A stretch of 64,000 nucleotides of DNA. It comes from Stenotrophomonas bentonitica. GTDB taxonomy: Bacteria > Pseudomonadota > Gammaproteobacteria > Xanthomonadales > Xanthomonadaceae. The position numbers were made by a program, and so were the translations under genes. Positions 53,604-63,787 of this stretch are shown piece by piece (within the stretch, counting starts at the first letter, position 1; every line of letters begins with the position of its first letter). The stretch is from positions 558,001 to 622,000 of the forward strand of contig NZ_JAAZUH010000002.1 in assembly GCF_013185915.1 (NCBI RefSeq), given 5' to 3'. Below the pieces are notes generated by a model. It made no database searches. It was not told the DNA's origin and worked only from the letters and a program-made list of their open reading frames with translations.

Positions 53604-54902
53604 ATGTCCACTTCCGCTGCCGCCGCACCTGCCGTCAATTCGCCCCGCCGTGTGCTGCTGGCCAGCCTGATCGGCACCACCATCGAGTTCTTCGATTTCT
53701 ACATCTACGCCACGGCGGCCGTGCTGGTGTTCCCGCACCTGTTCTTCCCCGACAGCAGCGAAGGCGCGGCCCTGCTGCAGTCGCTGGCGACCTTCGCGGT
53801 GGCGTTCATCGCCCGGCCGGTGGGTTCTGCGGTGTTCGGGCACTACGGCGACCGGATCGGCCGCAAGGCCACCCTGGTGGCGGCGCTGCTGACGATGGGC
53901 GTGTCCACCGTGGCGATCGGCCTGCTGCCTACCCATGCCAGCATCGGGCTGGTGGCGCCGGCGCTGTTGGCGCTGTGCCGGTTCGGCCAGGGCCTGGGGC
54001 TGGGCGGCGAGTGGGGCGGGGCAGTGCTGCTGGCCACCGAGAACGCGCCGCCGGGCAAACGCGCCTGGTACGGCATGTTCCCGCAGCTGGGCGCGCCGCT
54101 GGGCTTCCTGTTGTCGGCCGGCATCTTCCTGCTGCTCGGCCGCGCCATGAGCGATGCCGACTTCCTGCAGTGGGGCTGGCGCGTGCCGTTCCTGGCCAGC
54201 TCGCTGCTGGTCGCGGTGGGCCTGTGGGTGCGCCTGAACATCCATGAGACCCCGCAGTTCCAGGCCGCGCTGGACCGCAACGAACGCGTGCGCCTGCCGA
54301 TGTGGACGGTGCTGCGCCACCACCCGCGCACGTTGCTGCTGGGCACGCTCGGTGCGTTCGCCACCTTCGTCCTGTTCTACCTGATGACGGTGTTCACCCT
54401 GGGCCATGGCACCACGGTGCTTGGCTACAGCCGCGAGCAGTTCCTGCTGCTGCAGATGGTCGGCATCCTGTTCTTCGCCGCCGGCATTCCGATCTCGGCG
54501 AAGTATGGCGACCGCTGGGGCACACGCCGCACCATGATCGTGGCCAGCGGGCTGATCCTGGGCTTCGGCGTGCTGTTCGCCCCGCTGTTCCAGGCCGGGC
54601 ATCCGTGGATGGTGGTCGCGTTCCTGTCGCTGGGCCTGTTCCTGATGGGCCTGACCTACGGCCCCTGTGGCACTTTCCTGGCCGAGATCTACCCGGTGCA
54701 GGTGCGCTATACCGGCGCCTCGCTGTCGTTCAACCTGGCCGGCATCCTCGGCGCGGCGCCGGCGCCGTATGTGGCCACCTGGCTGGCCGGGCGATTCGGC
54801 CTGGTCGCGGTGGGCTACTACCTGTGCCTGACCGCAGTGGTGACCATCCTGGCGCTGCTGGCCATGGGCCGACCGACACGGGTCAGCGGAAAATCCGCTT
54901 GA
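53604..54902 (+). CDS. MFS metabolite:H+ symporter
   Basis: A 432-residue transporter with 12 predicted helices of the MHS family (ProP/ShiA/KgtP-like). Signature: [21 protein letters not shown], then [20 protein letters not shown]. The likely substrate is an organic acid or osmolyte. It is divergent from the aminotransferase, and its 3' end overlaps the hemerythrin gene by 20 bp on the other strand. Confidence 0.88.
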   Translation: MSTSAAAAPAVNSPRRVLLASLIGTTIEFFDFYIYATAAVLVFPHLFFPDSSEGAALLQSLATFAVAFIARPVGSAVFGHYGDRIGRKATLVAALLTMGVSTVAIGLLPTHASIGLVAPALLALCRFGQGLGLGGEWGGAVLLATENAPPGKRAWYGMFPQLGAPLGFLLSAGIFLLLGRAMSDADFLQWGWRVPFLASSLLVAVGLWVRLNIHETPQFQAALDRNERVRLPMWTVLRHHPRTLLLGTLGAFATFVLFYLMTVFTLGHGTTVLGYSREQFLLLQMVGILFFAAGIPISAKYGDRWGTRRTMIVASGLILGFGVLFAPLFQAGHPWMVVAFLSLGLFLMGLTYGPCGTFLAEIYPVQVRYTGASLSFNLAGILGAAPAPYVATWLAGRFGLVAVGYYLCLTAVVTILALLAMGRPTRVSGKSA

Positions 54903-55344
54903 GCGTGCGGCCCAGCCAGGTGCCGTGCTGGTGGTCGCGGGCGAACTGGTTGAGGTGCTGCTTGACCGTTTCCGCGTAGGCCTTGTCGTCGCCGCGGATG
55001 TGGTTGAACAACCAGCGCGAGAGCATGGTGCGCAGTTCGTCGGTAATGTCTTCGCCGGCCTGGAAACGCAGCCGGTATTCGGCCACGCGCTTGACGAAAA
55101 TCTCGTGCACGCGCTTGTGCGCGGCGCAGAACGGATAGCCGGCTTCTTCCATCAGCTCTTCTTCGAAAGCGAAGTGCGACATGGTGTAGTCCACCAGTTC
55201 GTCGATCACCTCGGCCACGGCCAGCTTGTGCAGGCTGGTCTGCGCCACATGCAGGTGGTTGAGCATCTCCACGATCCGCATGTGCTGGTGATCGATCACG
55301 TCGATGCCGATGTTGAGGTCGTCCTGCCAGACCAGAAGTGCCAT
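54883..55344 (-). CDS. Bacteriohemerythrin
   Basis: A 153-residue four-helix O2-binding di-iron protein. Ligands: [32 protein letters not shown] and [10 protein letters not shown]. It stands alone and could sense or store oxygen; the neighbouring GGDEF gene makes a signalling link possible but unproven. Confidence 0.93.
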   Translation of the reverse strand: MALLVWQDDLNIGIDVIDHQHMRIVEMLNHLHVAQTSLHKLAVAEVIDELVDYTMSHFAFEEELMEEAGYPFCAAHKRVHEIFVKRVAEYRLRFQAGEDITDELRTMLSRWLFNHIRGDDKAYAETVKQHLNQFARDHQHGTWLGRTLKRIFR

Positions 55345-55412
55345 GCCGCGTTCCCGTGCTGTATGCCGGGAACGACTCTAGGCAGGGCGGCGCAACCGTG
55401 CGTTGATCTGGA

Positions 55413-56753
55413 TCAAAGCGCCAGTGCGGGTTCGCGCGCCGCCGTGGCCACGCCCGTGCTGCAGACCCGGTTGCGGCCAGCGGCCTTGGCCAGGTACAGC
55501 TGGCGGTCGGCCTCGGAAATCAGTCCATGCAGCGCGTCGCCGGCCGGGCGCAGGCAGCACAACCCGATGCTCACGGTCATGCGCAGGGTGGTAGGGCCAA
55601 ACTTGACCTCCAGCGCCGCGATGCGCTGGCGCAGGATCTCGAAATACCCCACGGCTTCGTCTTCCTCCAGCCCCGGCACCAGCAGGCAGAACTCCTCGCC
55701 GCCGAACCGCGCGATCAGGTCCTGGTCGCGCGCATGGTCGGCCACCGTGGCGGCCACCGCGCGCAGCGCGTCGTCGCCGGCTTCATGGCCGTAGGTGTCG
55801 TTGATGTGCTTGAAATGGTCGATATCGATCATCGCCACGGCCACCTGTTCGCCCTTCAGTTCCAGGTGCGGCAGCTGCCGCTGGCTCTGTTCCAGGAAGC
55901 AGCGGCGGTTGGGCAGGCCGGTGAGGAAGTCGCGTGTGGCCAGGTCTTGCAGGGTGCCGATCAGCTCCAGCTGGTCCACGTTCTGCGAGACGCGGCAGAA
56001 GAATTCCTCGCGCGAGAAAGGTTTACGCAGGAAATCGTTCGCCCCGTTCTTGAGGAAGCGAGGGATCAGCGAGGGGTCGGTATTGCCGGAAATGCCGATC
56101 ACCGCGACCTTGTCGCGCGAGCGCAGGGTGCGCAGGCGACGGGTGAACTCCACGCCCTCCATGCCCGGCATTTCCTGGTCGACCACCGCCAGCCGGATCG
56201 CCGGGTGCGCTTCGATGGCCTTGAGGCCCTCGGCACCGTCGGCGGCCTCGTAGACTTCGTGGCCGTACATGCGCAGCAGGGAGGCCGCGTAGAGCCGTGC
56301 GGACATCGAGTCGTCCACCACCAGCGCGGCGATCCGGCGGTTGCGGTCCAGCCGCTGCACCAGCCACACCAGGTAGTCCACGCTGCCCGGCGTGTTCTTC
56401 AGCACGTAATCGATGATCTGCTGCTGCAGCACGCGCTTGCGCAGGTCCTCGTCGTACACGCTGCTGACCACCACCGTGCGCAGCCCGCGCGACAGGAAAT
56501 AGTCCACCACCTTGTCGCGGTCGCCGTCGGCCAGCACCAGCCCGGTCAGCACCAGGAACCAGCCCTTCTCTTCGTCCAGCAGGCGGCCGGCCTCGGCCAG
56601 GCTGGTCGCCACCGAAACCGGCAGCTCCAGCCGCTGCTCGATGGCCTCCTTGAGCATGCTGGTGAACGTGCGCGAGTTCTCGACCAGCAGAATCCGCTGA
56701 GGCAGGTCTTCCCCGGGGGCGCTGTCCAAAGCGCCCTGAAACAGTGCCGGCAT
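55413..56753 (-). CDS. Two-receiver response regulator with diguanylate cyclase
   Basis: 446 residues: receiver 1 (about 20-135), receiver 2 (about 142-258) and GGDEF (about 280-430). Receiver 1 lacks the acidic pair (ILLVENS) and has FLVLTGLVL where the phospho-Asp should be, so it cannot be phosphorylated normally. Receiver 2 is intact (ALVVDDS; AVVDQEMPG; LRKPFS). GGEEF is active, with RxxD (RDQD) five residues earlier for product inhibition. No kinase lies beside it. Confidence 0.93.
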   Translation of the reverse strand: MPALFQGALDSAPGEDLPQRILLVENSRTFTSMLKEAIEQRLELPVSVATSLAEAGRLLDEEKGWFLVLTGLVLADGDRDKVVDYFLSRGLRTVVVSSVYDEDLRKRVLQQQIIDYVLKNTPGSVDYLVWLVQRLDRNRRIAALVVDDSMSARLYAASLLRMYGHEVYEAADGAEGLKAIEAHPAIRLAVVDQEMPGMEGVEFTRRLRTLRSRDKVAVIGISGNTDPSLIPRFLKNGANDFLRKPFSREEFFCRVSQNVDQLELIGTLQDLATRDFLTGLPNRRCFLEQSQRQLPHLELKGEQVAVAMIDIDHFKHINDTYGHEAGDDALRAVAATVADHARDQDLIARFGGEEFCLLVPGLEEDEAVGYFEILRQRIAALEVKFGPTTLRMTVSIGLCCLRPAGDALHGLISEADRQLYLAKAAGRNRVCSTGVATAAREPALAL

Positions 56754-56887
56754 GTTGCGTACGCTCGAATCCGAGAGGGTCGGAAGTTATAGCGGCGCCT
56801 TCACGCAGGACTTTAGGGGCAATCTTCGGATCTGTGAGGTGGGTGTCGTAGAGAGGGTGAACGGCGCCAATGTTCAACCTGCAGGGG

Positions 56888-58174
56888 TCACCCCACTACG
56901 TCCCGCAGCTTGTACCAGGACATCGCCGCCACCAGCAGCGGGGTGCGCAACAGCTTTCCGCCCGGGAAGCGCTTGTGCGGAATGCGTTCGAATACGTCCA
57001 GGCGTTCGTTCTGGCCGGAAATTGCCTCGGCGATCACGTCGCCGGCGAGGCCGGTGGCGGCGACACCATGACCTGAGAAACCCTGTGCGAAGTACGCGTT
57101 CGGGGTCAGTCGGCCCCAGTGCGGGGCGCGGTTGCGGGTGATGTCCACGAAGCCGCCCCAGACCTGCTCCATGCCTACGTCGGCCAGCTGCGGGAACACC
57201 TGGTGCATGCGCCGGGTCATGACCCCGCGCAGGTTGGGCGGCGGCAGCGCGGAGTAGCTGGCGCGGCCGCCGAACAGCAGGCGGTGGTCGGCGCTGAGCT
57301 TGAAGTAGTCCAGCGCCCAGCTCACGTCGGCCACGGCCATGTCGTTGCGGATCAACGCGCGGGCGCGCGCTTCGCCCAGCGGGGCGCTGGCGCCGATGTA
57401 GGTGCCCACCGGCATGATCCGGCTTTCCAGCTCCGGCGCGATGCCCTGCAGCCAGGCATTGCCGGCAATCACCACCTGGTTGGCAGTCACCGTACCGTGC
57501 GCGGTGCGCAGCTGCGGGCGGGCGCCGCGCACCAGCGCCTGCACCGGGCTGGCTTCATGGATGACCACGCCCAGGCTTTCGGCCGCGCGCGCCAGCCCCA
57601 GCGCATACGCCAGCGGGTGCAGGTGGCCGCTGGCCGCATCGAACATCGCGCCCCGGTAGCGCGGGCTGTCCAGCTGACCGCGCAGCTGCTGCCGGTCCCA
57701 CCACTGCAGCGGATAGTCGTAGCGCTCCACCAGCGCCTGCATGCCCTGGCGCAGTCCACGCTCCTGGCGCGCATTGATCGGCACGCTGGCGTGGCCGTCG
57801 CGCCAGTCGCAGGCGATGGCGTAGCGCTGCAGGCGGTGGCGCAGCAGGGCCATGCCCTCGCGTGAGAAATCGAACAGGCGGCGCGCGTCGGGGTGGCCGA
57901 CCAGGTGTTCCAGCGTGTCCACCTCGCAGCCGTAGCCGACGATGGCCTGGCCGCCGTTGCGACCGGACGCGCCCCAGCCGACCCGGTGGGCTTCCAGGAC
58001 CGTCACCCGGTAGCCGCGCTCGGCCAGCGAGAGCGCGGCCGACAAGCCGGTGTAGCCCGCGCCGAGCACGCAGACATCGGTGGCCTGGTCGCCCCGCAGT
58101 GGCGCCCGCAGCGGCTCGGCGGGCAGGCTTTCCGCATACCAGCTGGGCGCATGGGCCAGGCCGGCCTGGCTCAT
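56888..58174 (-). CDS. puuB: Gamma-glutamylputrescine oxidase-like FAD enzyme
   Basis: A 428-residue DAO-family flavoenzyme. The FAD motif VCVLGAGYTGLSAALSL lies at about 35-51, followed by GRNGGQAIVGYGCE and GGFVDITRNRAPHWGR. PuuB oxidises gamma-Glu-putrescine to the aldehyde. The divergent neighbour is the synthetase PuuA, which supports the role. The ATG at 58174 was chosen because it places the dinucleotide fold at a normal distance. Confidence 0.85.
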   Translation of the reverse strand: MSQAGLAHAPSWYAESLPAEPLRAPLRGDQATDVCVLGAGYTGLSAALSLAERGYRVTVLEAHRVGWGASGRNGGQAIVGYGCEVDTLEHLVGHPDARRLFDFSREGMALLRHRLQRYAIACDWRDGHASVPINARQERGLRQGMQALVERYDYPLQWWDRQQLRGQLDSPRYRGAMFDAASGHLHPLAYALGLARAAESLGVVIHEASPVQALVRGARPQLRTAHGTVTANQVVIAGNAWLQGIAPELESRIMPVGTYIGASAPLGEARARALIRNDMAVADVSWALDYFKLSADHRLLFGGRASYSALPPPNLRGVMTRRMHQVFPQLADVGMEQVWGGFVDITRNRAPHWGRLTPNAYFAQGFSGHGVAATGLAGDVIAEAISGQNERLDVFERIPHKRFPGGKLLRTPLLVAAMSWYKLRDVVG

Positions 58175-58287
58175 CGGGGGCACCGGGGGGCAGGGGAGGG
58201 GACAACGCTCATGGAGCACAGCATGCCAGCAACCGCCGGGACGCGTTCGGTTGCGCCCGCGCAGGGGGCAGGGGTAACGTGCCCGGC

Positions 58288-59739
58288 ATGACCACTCGTA
58301 CCCGCTCGCGCAAAGCCACGTCCCCGTCGCGCAAGGCCGCCGCGCCCTCGCGCAAGGCGTCGCCCCGCAAGGCCGCGGCCAAGCCGGTGGCCGAAGAGAG
58401 CGTGCTGCTGCGCTGGCTCAAGGAACGCCACATCACCGAGGTGGAGTGCCTGGTGCCGGACATCACCGGCAACGCGCGCGGCAAGATCATCCCGGCCGAC
58501 AAGTTCTCGCACGACTACGGCACGCGCCTGCCCGAGGGGGTTTTCGCCACCACGGTGACCGGCGAGTACCCCGACGATTACTACGAGCTGACCTCGCCGT
58601 CGGACTCGGACATGATCCTGCGCCCGGACCCGGACACCGTGCGCATGGTGCCGTGGGCTACCGACCCCACCGCGCAGATCATCCACGACTGCTACACCAA
58701 GCACGGCGAGCCGCACGAACTGGCCCCGCGCAACGTGCTGCGCCGGGTGCTGGACGCCTATGCCGAGCTGGGCCTGCGCCCGGTGGTCGCACCGGAGCTG
58801 GAATTCTTCCTGGTCCAGAAAAACACCGACCCGGACTTCCCGCTGCTGCCGCCGGCCGGTCGCTCGGGCCGCCCGGAAACGGCGCGGCAGTCGTATTCGA
58901 TCGACGCGGTCAACGAATTCGACCCGATCCTCGACCTGATGTACGACTACTGCGACGCGATGAAGCTGGACGTGGACACGCTCATCCACGAATCCGGTGC
59001 GGCGCAGCTGGAGGTCAACTTCACCCACGCCAATGCGATGGACCTGGCCGACCAGGTGTTCCTGTTCAAGCGCACCATGCGCGAGTCGGCGATGCGGCAC
59101 GGGGTGTACGCCACCTTCCTGGCCAAGCCGATGGAAACCGAGCCCGGCAGCGCCATGCACATCCACCAGAGCCTGGTGCGGGTCAGCGACGGCCACAACG
59201 TGTTCAGTGGCGACACCGGCGGCGAGGAGTTCAGCCCGCTGTTCGGGCATTACCTGGCCGGGCTGCAGAAGTACGTGCCGGCGGCGATGGCGTTCTTCGC
59301 CCCGAACGTGAATTCCTACCGGCGGCTGGTGTTCGGCGAAGTTTCCCCGAGCAACGTGCACTGGGGCTTCGACAACCGCACCTGCGGCCTGCGGGTGCCG
59401 ATGGACACGCCGGAGAACATGCGGGTGGAAAGCCGCTTCGCCGGCTCCGACGCCAACCCCTACCTGGCCATTGCCGCCACCCTGGCCGCCGGCCTGCTGG
59501 GCATCCGCGAGCGGGGCTCGCCGACCGCGCCGGTCAGCGGCAGCGCCAAGGAGCTCGGCTACGAGCTGCCGCGCTCGCTGGGCGAGGCGCTGGACGGGCT
59601 GGAAGGCTGCCCGGAGCTGCGCGAGATGCTGGGCGAGCGCTTCTGCCGGGCCTACGTGTCGGTCAAGCGCAAGGAATATGAGACCTTCTTCCGGGTGATC
59701 AGCTCCTGGGAGCGCGAGTTCCTGCTGCTGAACGTGTAA
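58288..59739 (+). CDS. puuA: Gamma-glutamylputrescine synthetase-like glutamine synthetase
   Basis: A 483-residue glutamine-synthetase-fold ligase that joins Glu to putrescine using ATP. Motifs: PELEFFLVQKN, ESGAAQLEVNF, EPGSAMHIHQSL, GFDNRTCGLRVP and ESRFAGSDANPYLA. The first 30 residues are an unusual Ser/Arg/Lys/Ala-rich tail. It stands divergent from puuB and 133 bp before the potF-like gene. Confidence 0.88.
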   Translation: MTTRTRSRKATSPSRKAAAPSRKASPRKAAAKPVAEESVLLRWLKERHITEVECLVPDITGNARGKIIPADKFSHDYGTRLPEGVFATTVTGEYPDDYYELTSPSDSDMILRPDPDTVRMVPWATDPTAQIIHDCYTKHGEPHELAPRNVLRRVLDAYAELGLRPVVAPELEFFLVQKNTDPDFPLLPPAGRSGRPETARQSYSIDAVNEFDPILDLMYDYCDAMKLDVDTLIHESGAAQLEVNFTHANAMDLADQVFLFKRTMRESAMRHGVYATFLAKPMETEPGSAMHIHQSLVRVSDGHNVFSGDTGGEEFSPLFGHYLAGLQKYVPAAMAFFAPNVNSYRRLVFGEVSPSNVHWGFDNRTCGLRVPMDTPENMRVESRFAGSDANPYLAIAATLAAGLLGIRERGSPTAPVSGSAKELGYELPRSLGEALDGLEGCPELREMLGERFCRAYVSVKRKEYETFFRVISSWEREFLLLNV

Positions 59740-59872
59740 GCGGCCGAGCCGCCCGATCAGGCATGGCCGGGCGGGCGCCGTGCTGGGAAAATGGCCAGTT
59801 GCCCGTTAGGCTGGCACCGTCGTGCCGGTCTGGCCGGTTCCCCCACCTCGCTCCTGACCTGTGGAGAGTCCG

Positions 59873-60976
59873 ATGAAGCTGCGTATCCTCACCCTCGGCA
59901 TGGCCGTCACCCTGCTCAGCGCCTGCGGTGGCGCCAAACAGGACGACAGCAAAGTGCTGAACGTCTACAACTACAGCGACTACATCGCTGAAGACACCAT
60001 TCCGAACTTCGAGAGCGCCACCGGCACCAAGGTGACCTACGACGTGTTCGACAGCGACGAGATGGTGGAAACCAAGCTGCTCGCCGGTGGCAGCGGCTAC
60101 GACGTGGTGGTGCCGACGCTGAACTTCTTCGGCCGCCAGATCCAGGCCGGGGTGTTCCTGCCGCTGGACAAGAGCAAGATCCCGAACCTGGCCAATCTCG
60201 ACCCGGAGATGATGAAGCGCATCGCGCAGCAGGATCCGGACAACAAGTACGGCGTGCCGTACATGATCGGCACCACCGGCATCGGCTACAACGTGGAGAT
60301 GCTCAAGGAGCGTTTCGGCGGCAGCACCGAGATCGCCAACAGCTGGGACCTGATCTTCAAGCCGGAAAACATCGCGAAGATGAAGGACTGCGGGATCACG
60401 ATCCTGGATACCCCGGCCGACATGATCCCAATCGCGCTGCATTACCTGGGCGAAGACCCGCACAGCCATGATCCGGCGGTGATCCAGAAGGCGGCCGACC
60501 TGCTCAAGAGCATCCGGCCGTACGTGCAGAACTTCCACTCTTCGCAGTACGTCGGGTCGCTGGCCAATGGCGGGACCTGCCTGGTGGTGGGCTGGTCGGG
60601 CGACATCATCCAGGCCCGCGACCGCGCGGCCGAGGCGGCCAACGGCGTGACCGTGGCCTACTCGATCCCGAAGGAAGGCGCGCCGCAGTGGTTCGACATG
60701 CTGGCCATTCCCAAGGACGCCAAGCATCCGGAAGCGGCCTACGCCTTCATCAACTACCTGCTCGACCCGAAGGTCGCGGCGGCCAACACCAACTTTATCC
60801 ACTACGCCAACCCGGTGAGCGCGGCCACCCCGCTGGTGGATGAGGCGATCCGCAACGACCCGACCATCTACCCGCCGGCCGAGGTCGCCGCGAAGATGTT
60901 CACCTACTCGATCAACCCGCCGGAAGTGGACAAGCTGTACACGCGGCTGTGGACCGAGGTCAAGACCGGTCGTTGA
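59873..60976 (+). CDS. potF: PotF/PotD-like polyamine-binding lipoprotein
   Basis: A 367-residue periplasmic binding protein for putrescine/spermidine: signal with lipobox LSAC, then NVYNYSDYIAEDTIPNFE and the ligand-contact regions GYDVVVPT, GTTGIGYN and VVGWSGDI. GGAG lies seven bases before the ATG. No permease or ATPase genes follow; instead a convergent monooxygenase overlaps its end by 17 bp. Confidence 0.88.
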   Translation: MKLRILTLGMAVTLLSACGGAKQDDSKVLNVYNYSDYIAEDTIPNFESATGTKVTYDVFDSDEMVETKLLAGGSGYDVVVPTLNFFGRQIQAGVFLPLDKSKIPNLANLDPEMMKRIAQQDPDNKYGVPYMIGTTGIGYNVEMLKERFGGSTEIANSWDLIFKPENIAKMKDCGITILDTPADMIPIALHYLGEDPHSHDPAVIQKAADLLKSIRPYVQNFHSSQYVGSLANGGTCLVVGWSGDIIQARDRAAEAANGVTVAYSIPKEGAPQWFDMLAIPKDAKHPEAAYAFINYLLDPKVAAANTNFIHYANPVSAATPLVDEAIRNDPTIYPPAEVAAKMFTYSINPPEVDKLYTRLWTEVKTGR

Positions 60977-62321
60977 CCGCGTTCTGCAGGCAGGCCTGGA
61001 TGTGCGGCAGCAACGCTTCGGCGTCGCGGCCGCCGTTGCACAGGTAGCTGGAACTGACCCGCTGCAGGTTGTACAGGCCGACGAAGAACAGACCGTGTTG
61101 CGGTGACACCCCGTACTCGCCCAGCGGGTAGCCTCGGGTGTCGAACACGTTGTCCAGCTCCAGCCACGACCAGTCCGGCGCGAAACCCGTCGCCAGCAGG
61201 ACCGAGCGGATGCCCTCCGCTTCAAGATCGAGCCCGTCGCGCGCGTGCTCTGGTTCCCAGTCCAGGTAGACCTCTTCGGGCAGGTAGCGCGCATCATCGG
61301 TGCGCGCTTCCACCGCACCGGCGAAATGCGCATCGGCCACCGAATGGAGGCGTTGATACTCCACCCGGGTGGCCGCGATCGCGTCGCGCACCTGCGGCCG
61401 CACATCGTTGAACCGTGCCACCTGGCCCTGCAGTGCCTGCAGGCGACCCAGCAGCACCACCCCCTGCCGATGCATCGAGAGCAGGCTGATCGAACTGCCC
61501 TTGCCGTGTTCGCCCTTGCCCGACACCAGCGGAAACTCGGCGTTGCGCGCGCTGCGCAATGCCCCCGGCACCCCGGCCAACACCGCCGGATGTTGGCTTA
61601 CATGCCGGTGGATCAGCCCCGACTGGATCCACCAGTCCAGCGAGTCCCGCCCGCGCAGGCGGCGCAGGTTCATCGCCCGCGAGGCGATCGACCAGTACAC
61701 GCTGCGCCCGGCCGCGCGCAGGTCCTGGGCGATCTGCGCCCCGGACTGCCCACCGCCCACCACCAGCACACCGCCCTCGGGCAGCTGTCCGGCATGCCGG
61801 TAGTCGCCCGAGTGCAATACCGAAAGGCCGGGGCAGGGCACGAACGGCACCCGCGGCAACTGTGGTCGCCGGTACTCGCCGGTCGCCACCACCACCGCCC
61901 GCGCCCGCAGCGGGCCCTTCCGCGTCTCGATCCGGTACCCGTCCGCATCGCGCGTGACCCGGCGCACCGGGCACTGCTCGATCACCGGCAGCGCCTGCTC
62001 GCCGGCATAGCGTCCCAGCAGCGTGACGACTTCATCGCCGGTGGCGAATCCCTCCGGGTCGTTTCCGGTATAGACATATCCGGGCAGCGCCGTCGTCGCA
62101 TTGGGCGTGTTGGTCTGGAACGAGTCCCAGCGCCGCCGCCAGGCGCAGCCCACGGTGTCCGCTTCCAGCACCAGGTGGCGCACGCCGGCACGCACCAGGG
62201 TCGCGCTGACCGCAAGTCCGGACTGGCCGGCCCCGATCACCACCACCTCCCACGGAACGGCCCCGTCGTCATCGGCCATGTTGAATGCTTCATCGGGTGC
62301 CCACCGGGTGTGCTGCAGCAT
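60960..62321 (-). CDS. FAD-dependent monooxygenase (CzcO/YUCCA-like)
   Basis: 453 residues with two dinucleotide folds: FAD site VVVIGAGQSGLAVSATL and NADPH site VLVVGGGQSGAQIAQDL. The class B flavin monooxygenase pattern WRRRWDSFQTNTPN lies between them. It likely hydroxylates a small amine or similar compound; the substrate is unknown. The ATG at 62321 has GGGAG upstream. Confidence 0.85.
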   Translation of the reverse strand: MLQHTRWAPDEAFNMADDDGAVPWEVVVIGAGQSGLAVSATLVRAGVRHLVLEADTVGCAWRRRWDSFQTNTPNATTALPGYVYTGNDPEGFATGDEVVTLLGRYAGEQALPVIEQCPVRRVTRDADGYRIETRKGPLRARAVVVATGEYRRPQLPRVPFVPCPGLSVLHSGDYRHAGQLPEGGVLVVGGGQSGAQIAQDLRAAGRSVYWSIASRAMNLRRLRGRDSLDWWIQSGLIHRHVSQHPAVLAGVPGALRSARNAEFPLVSGKGEHGKGSSISLLSMHRQGVVLLGRLQALQGQVARFNDVRPQVRDAIAATRVEYQRLHSVADAHFAGAVEARTDDARYLPEEVYLDWEPEHARDGLDLEAEGIRSVLLATGFAPDWSWLELDNVFDTRGYPLGEYGVSPQHGLFFVGLYNLQRVSSSYLCNGGRDAEALLPHIQACLQNAVNDRS

Positions 62322-62890
62322 GCGTCGTTCTCCCTGTTCGATCCTTGGATGACCGGGGAATGTCGTCGTCGCTGGCGAAACGGGTCAACGCGTGGAGGAC
62401 CAGAATGTGATGCCGCCAGCCCTTCTGCGGATCGAAGCCGCGCAGGTGTGTCGCCGGTCAACATCCCGCGTTTTCCCGCATGTTCCGTGATCGGAAGCGT
62501 CACTCTCTCCAACGTTTTTGGACCCTTCCATCCGCCGCTGTAGGGGCAGCAGGTCAAGGGGGTATAACCACATGTTGAAGAAGGGTGCAGAAGTCGACCT
62601 CCCAGTGACGTGACCTGCTCGCTCTAAAGATTCCTCGGGTTGTCTGACAGACGACCAGTCGCCAGGCGGTTAGCGTCATGTGTTCGTGTGCTGAGACTGA
62701 GGGTCGTGCCCTGGATTTGCGAACCGCATCTCCTTGCGAACAGGAACGGCTGCACAGAAATGATCGAATGCATTGGATGAGTGCAATTGCGATCTTTGAG
62801 GTGAGGTTGATCATGGTAGAAATCGCCCCGCTGCTCTGGTCAATTTTTGATCGTGCAGTGAGCCGCCACCTACGTTACAGGATCAAAGAT
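62322..62890. other. 569-bp region before the proline hydroxylase
   Basis: No sure gene. Composition changes here from the high-GC backbone to a lower-GC segment that continues to the window end. A 13-codon frame at 62572-62613 has AAGGGGG upstream but no other support. An in-frame ATG at 62813, preceded by GAGGTGAGGT, could extend the hydroxylase by 26 residues. Confidence 0.55.
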
Positions 62891-63763
62891 ATGACCTCAC
62901 GCATCATTGGCAAGATCAACTTGGATTCGTACGACTTCAGTACGGACGTAGCGTTTCTGAACTCCGTTGAGAAAAGTCCGGAGGAATACGACGAATTCGC
63001 TTTCGGGTACTGGAAGAACCTATCGCTCTATAACGGGTCCGGGCGAACTGATGACACGCAGTACCGCAATTGCGACGTTGCGAAGCCCACTGAGTACATG
63101 AGTGGATGTCCGTCGATCGCCAAGATGCTCTCCGACAACTTTGATCTATCGTTGGTCAAGATGGTTCGTGCCAGGAATTTGATCTCAGGTCTCGTCATTC
63201 CGCATCGAGACTTTGTAGAGCTCGATCCCAACGTTTCCTACTTCCGCGTCTTCATTCCGATTGAACTGAACCTGGATGCCTATCACTCGGATGAGTCCGG
63301 AGTGTTCCAGATGAAGCCGGGGGAGGTCTGGTTCCTGGATGCAGCGGTCAGCCATGCAGCCGTGAACTTCTCGAGCGAGAGCAGGATGTTCATCTGTCTC
63401 GACTTCGCTTTCGATGGCGCGTTCGCAGAGGACGAGATCTTCGCTGCATCTGCGCAGGTTTCGAGCAGCTCCCGCGACATCCACGTGCTGAGGCCAAGCC
63501 TGCCGCCGAATACTCTAAGTGAGATGATTGATACCTTCACACATGGCATTGATGCCGGCACCATCAAACAGCAGATTATTGAAGCTGCGAAGGTCCACTT
63601 TCGATTCAACGTCCCAACTGAATCCTGCTATGACTGGCTGATCAAGGCAGCGTTGGCGTCCCCAGTTGCGAGTGCCGATGTTGCCGAGCGGCTCAGGGGG
63701 ATGAAGAGGTATCTCCTGGAGGCCCGTGGCATGAATGAACGATTCTCTCTCGATTCGCAGTGA
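62891..63763 (+). CDS. L-proline 3-hydroxylase-like 2-oxoglutarate oxygenase
   Basis: 290 residues, the same length as the Streptomyces L-proline cis-3-hydroxylase, and close to it as I recall that sequence: SRIIGKINLD, EEYDEF-GYWKN-LYNGSG, ARNL-VIPHRDFVELD, PGEVWFLDAA-VSHAAVNF. Iron ligands are His105, Asp107 and His155, and Arg165 binds 2-oxoglutarate. The C-terminal helical domain of the family follows (VHFRFNVPTESCYDWLIKAA; ERFSL end). The enzyme should hydroxylate free L-proline or a related imino acid. The ATG at 62891 has AGGA eight bases upstream and fits homology. An EamA exporter follows. Confidence 0.85.
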   Translation: MTSRIIGKINLDSYDFSTDVAFLNSVEKSPEEYDEFAFGYWKNLSLYNGSGRTDDTQYRNCDVAKPTEYMSGCPSIAKMLSDNFDLSLVKMVRARNLISGLVIPHRDFVELDPNVSYFRVFIPIELNLDAYHSDESGVFQMKPGEVWFLDAAVSHAAVNFSSESRMFICLDFAFDGAFAEDEIFAASAQVSSSSRDIHVLRPSLPPNTLSEMIDTFTHGIDAGTIKQQIIEAAKVHFRFNVPTESCYDWLIKAALASPVASADVAERLRGMKRYLLEARGMNERFSLDSQ

Positions 63764-63787
63764 GTTGCTGTGGATAGGTCGAACGTC

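Noticed and set aside
62572..62613. 13-codon frame as a precursor for the proline hydroxylase locus
   Set aside because: The hydroxylase resembles a free-proline enzyme and no adenylating or peptide-binding enzyme is nearby; the AAGGGGG site alone is weak support.
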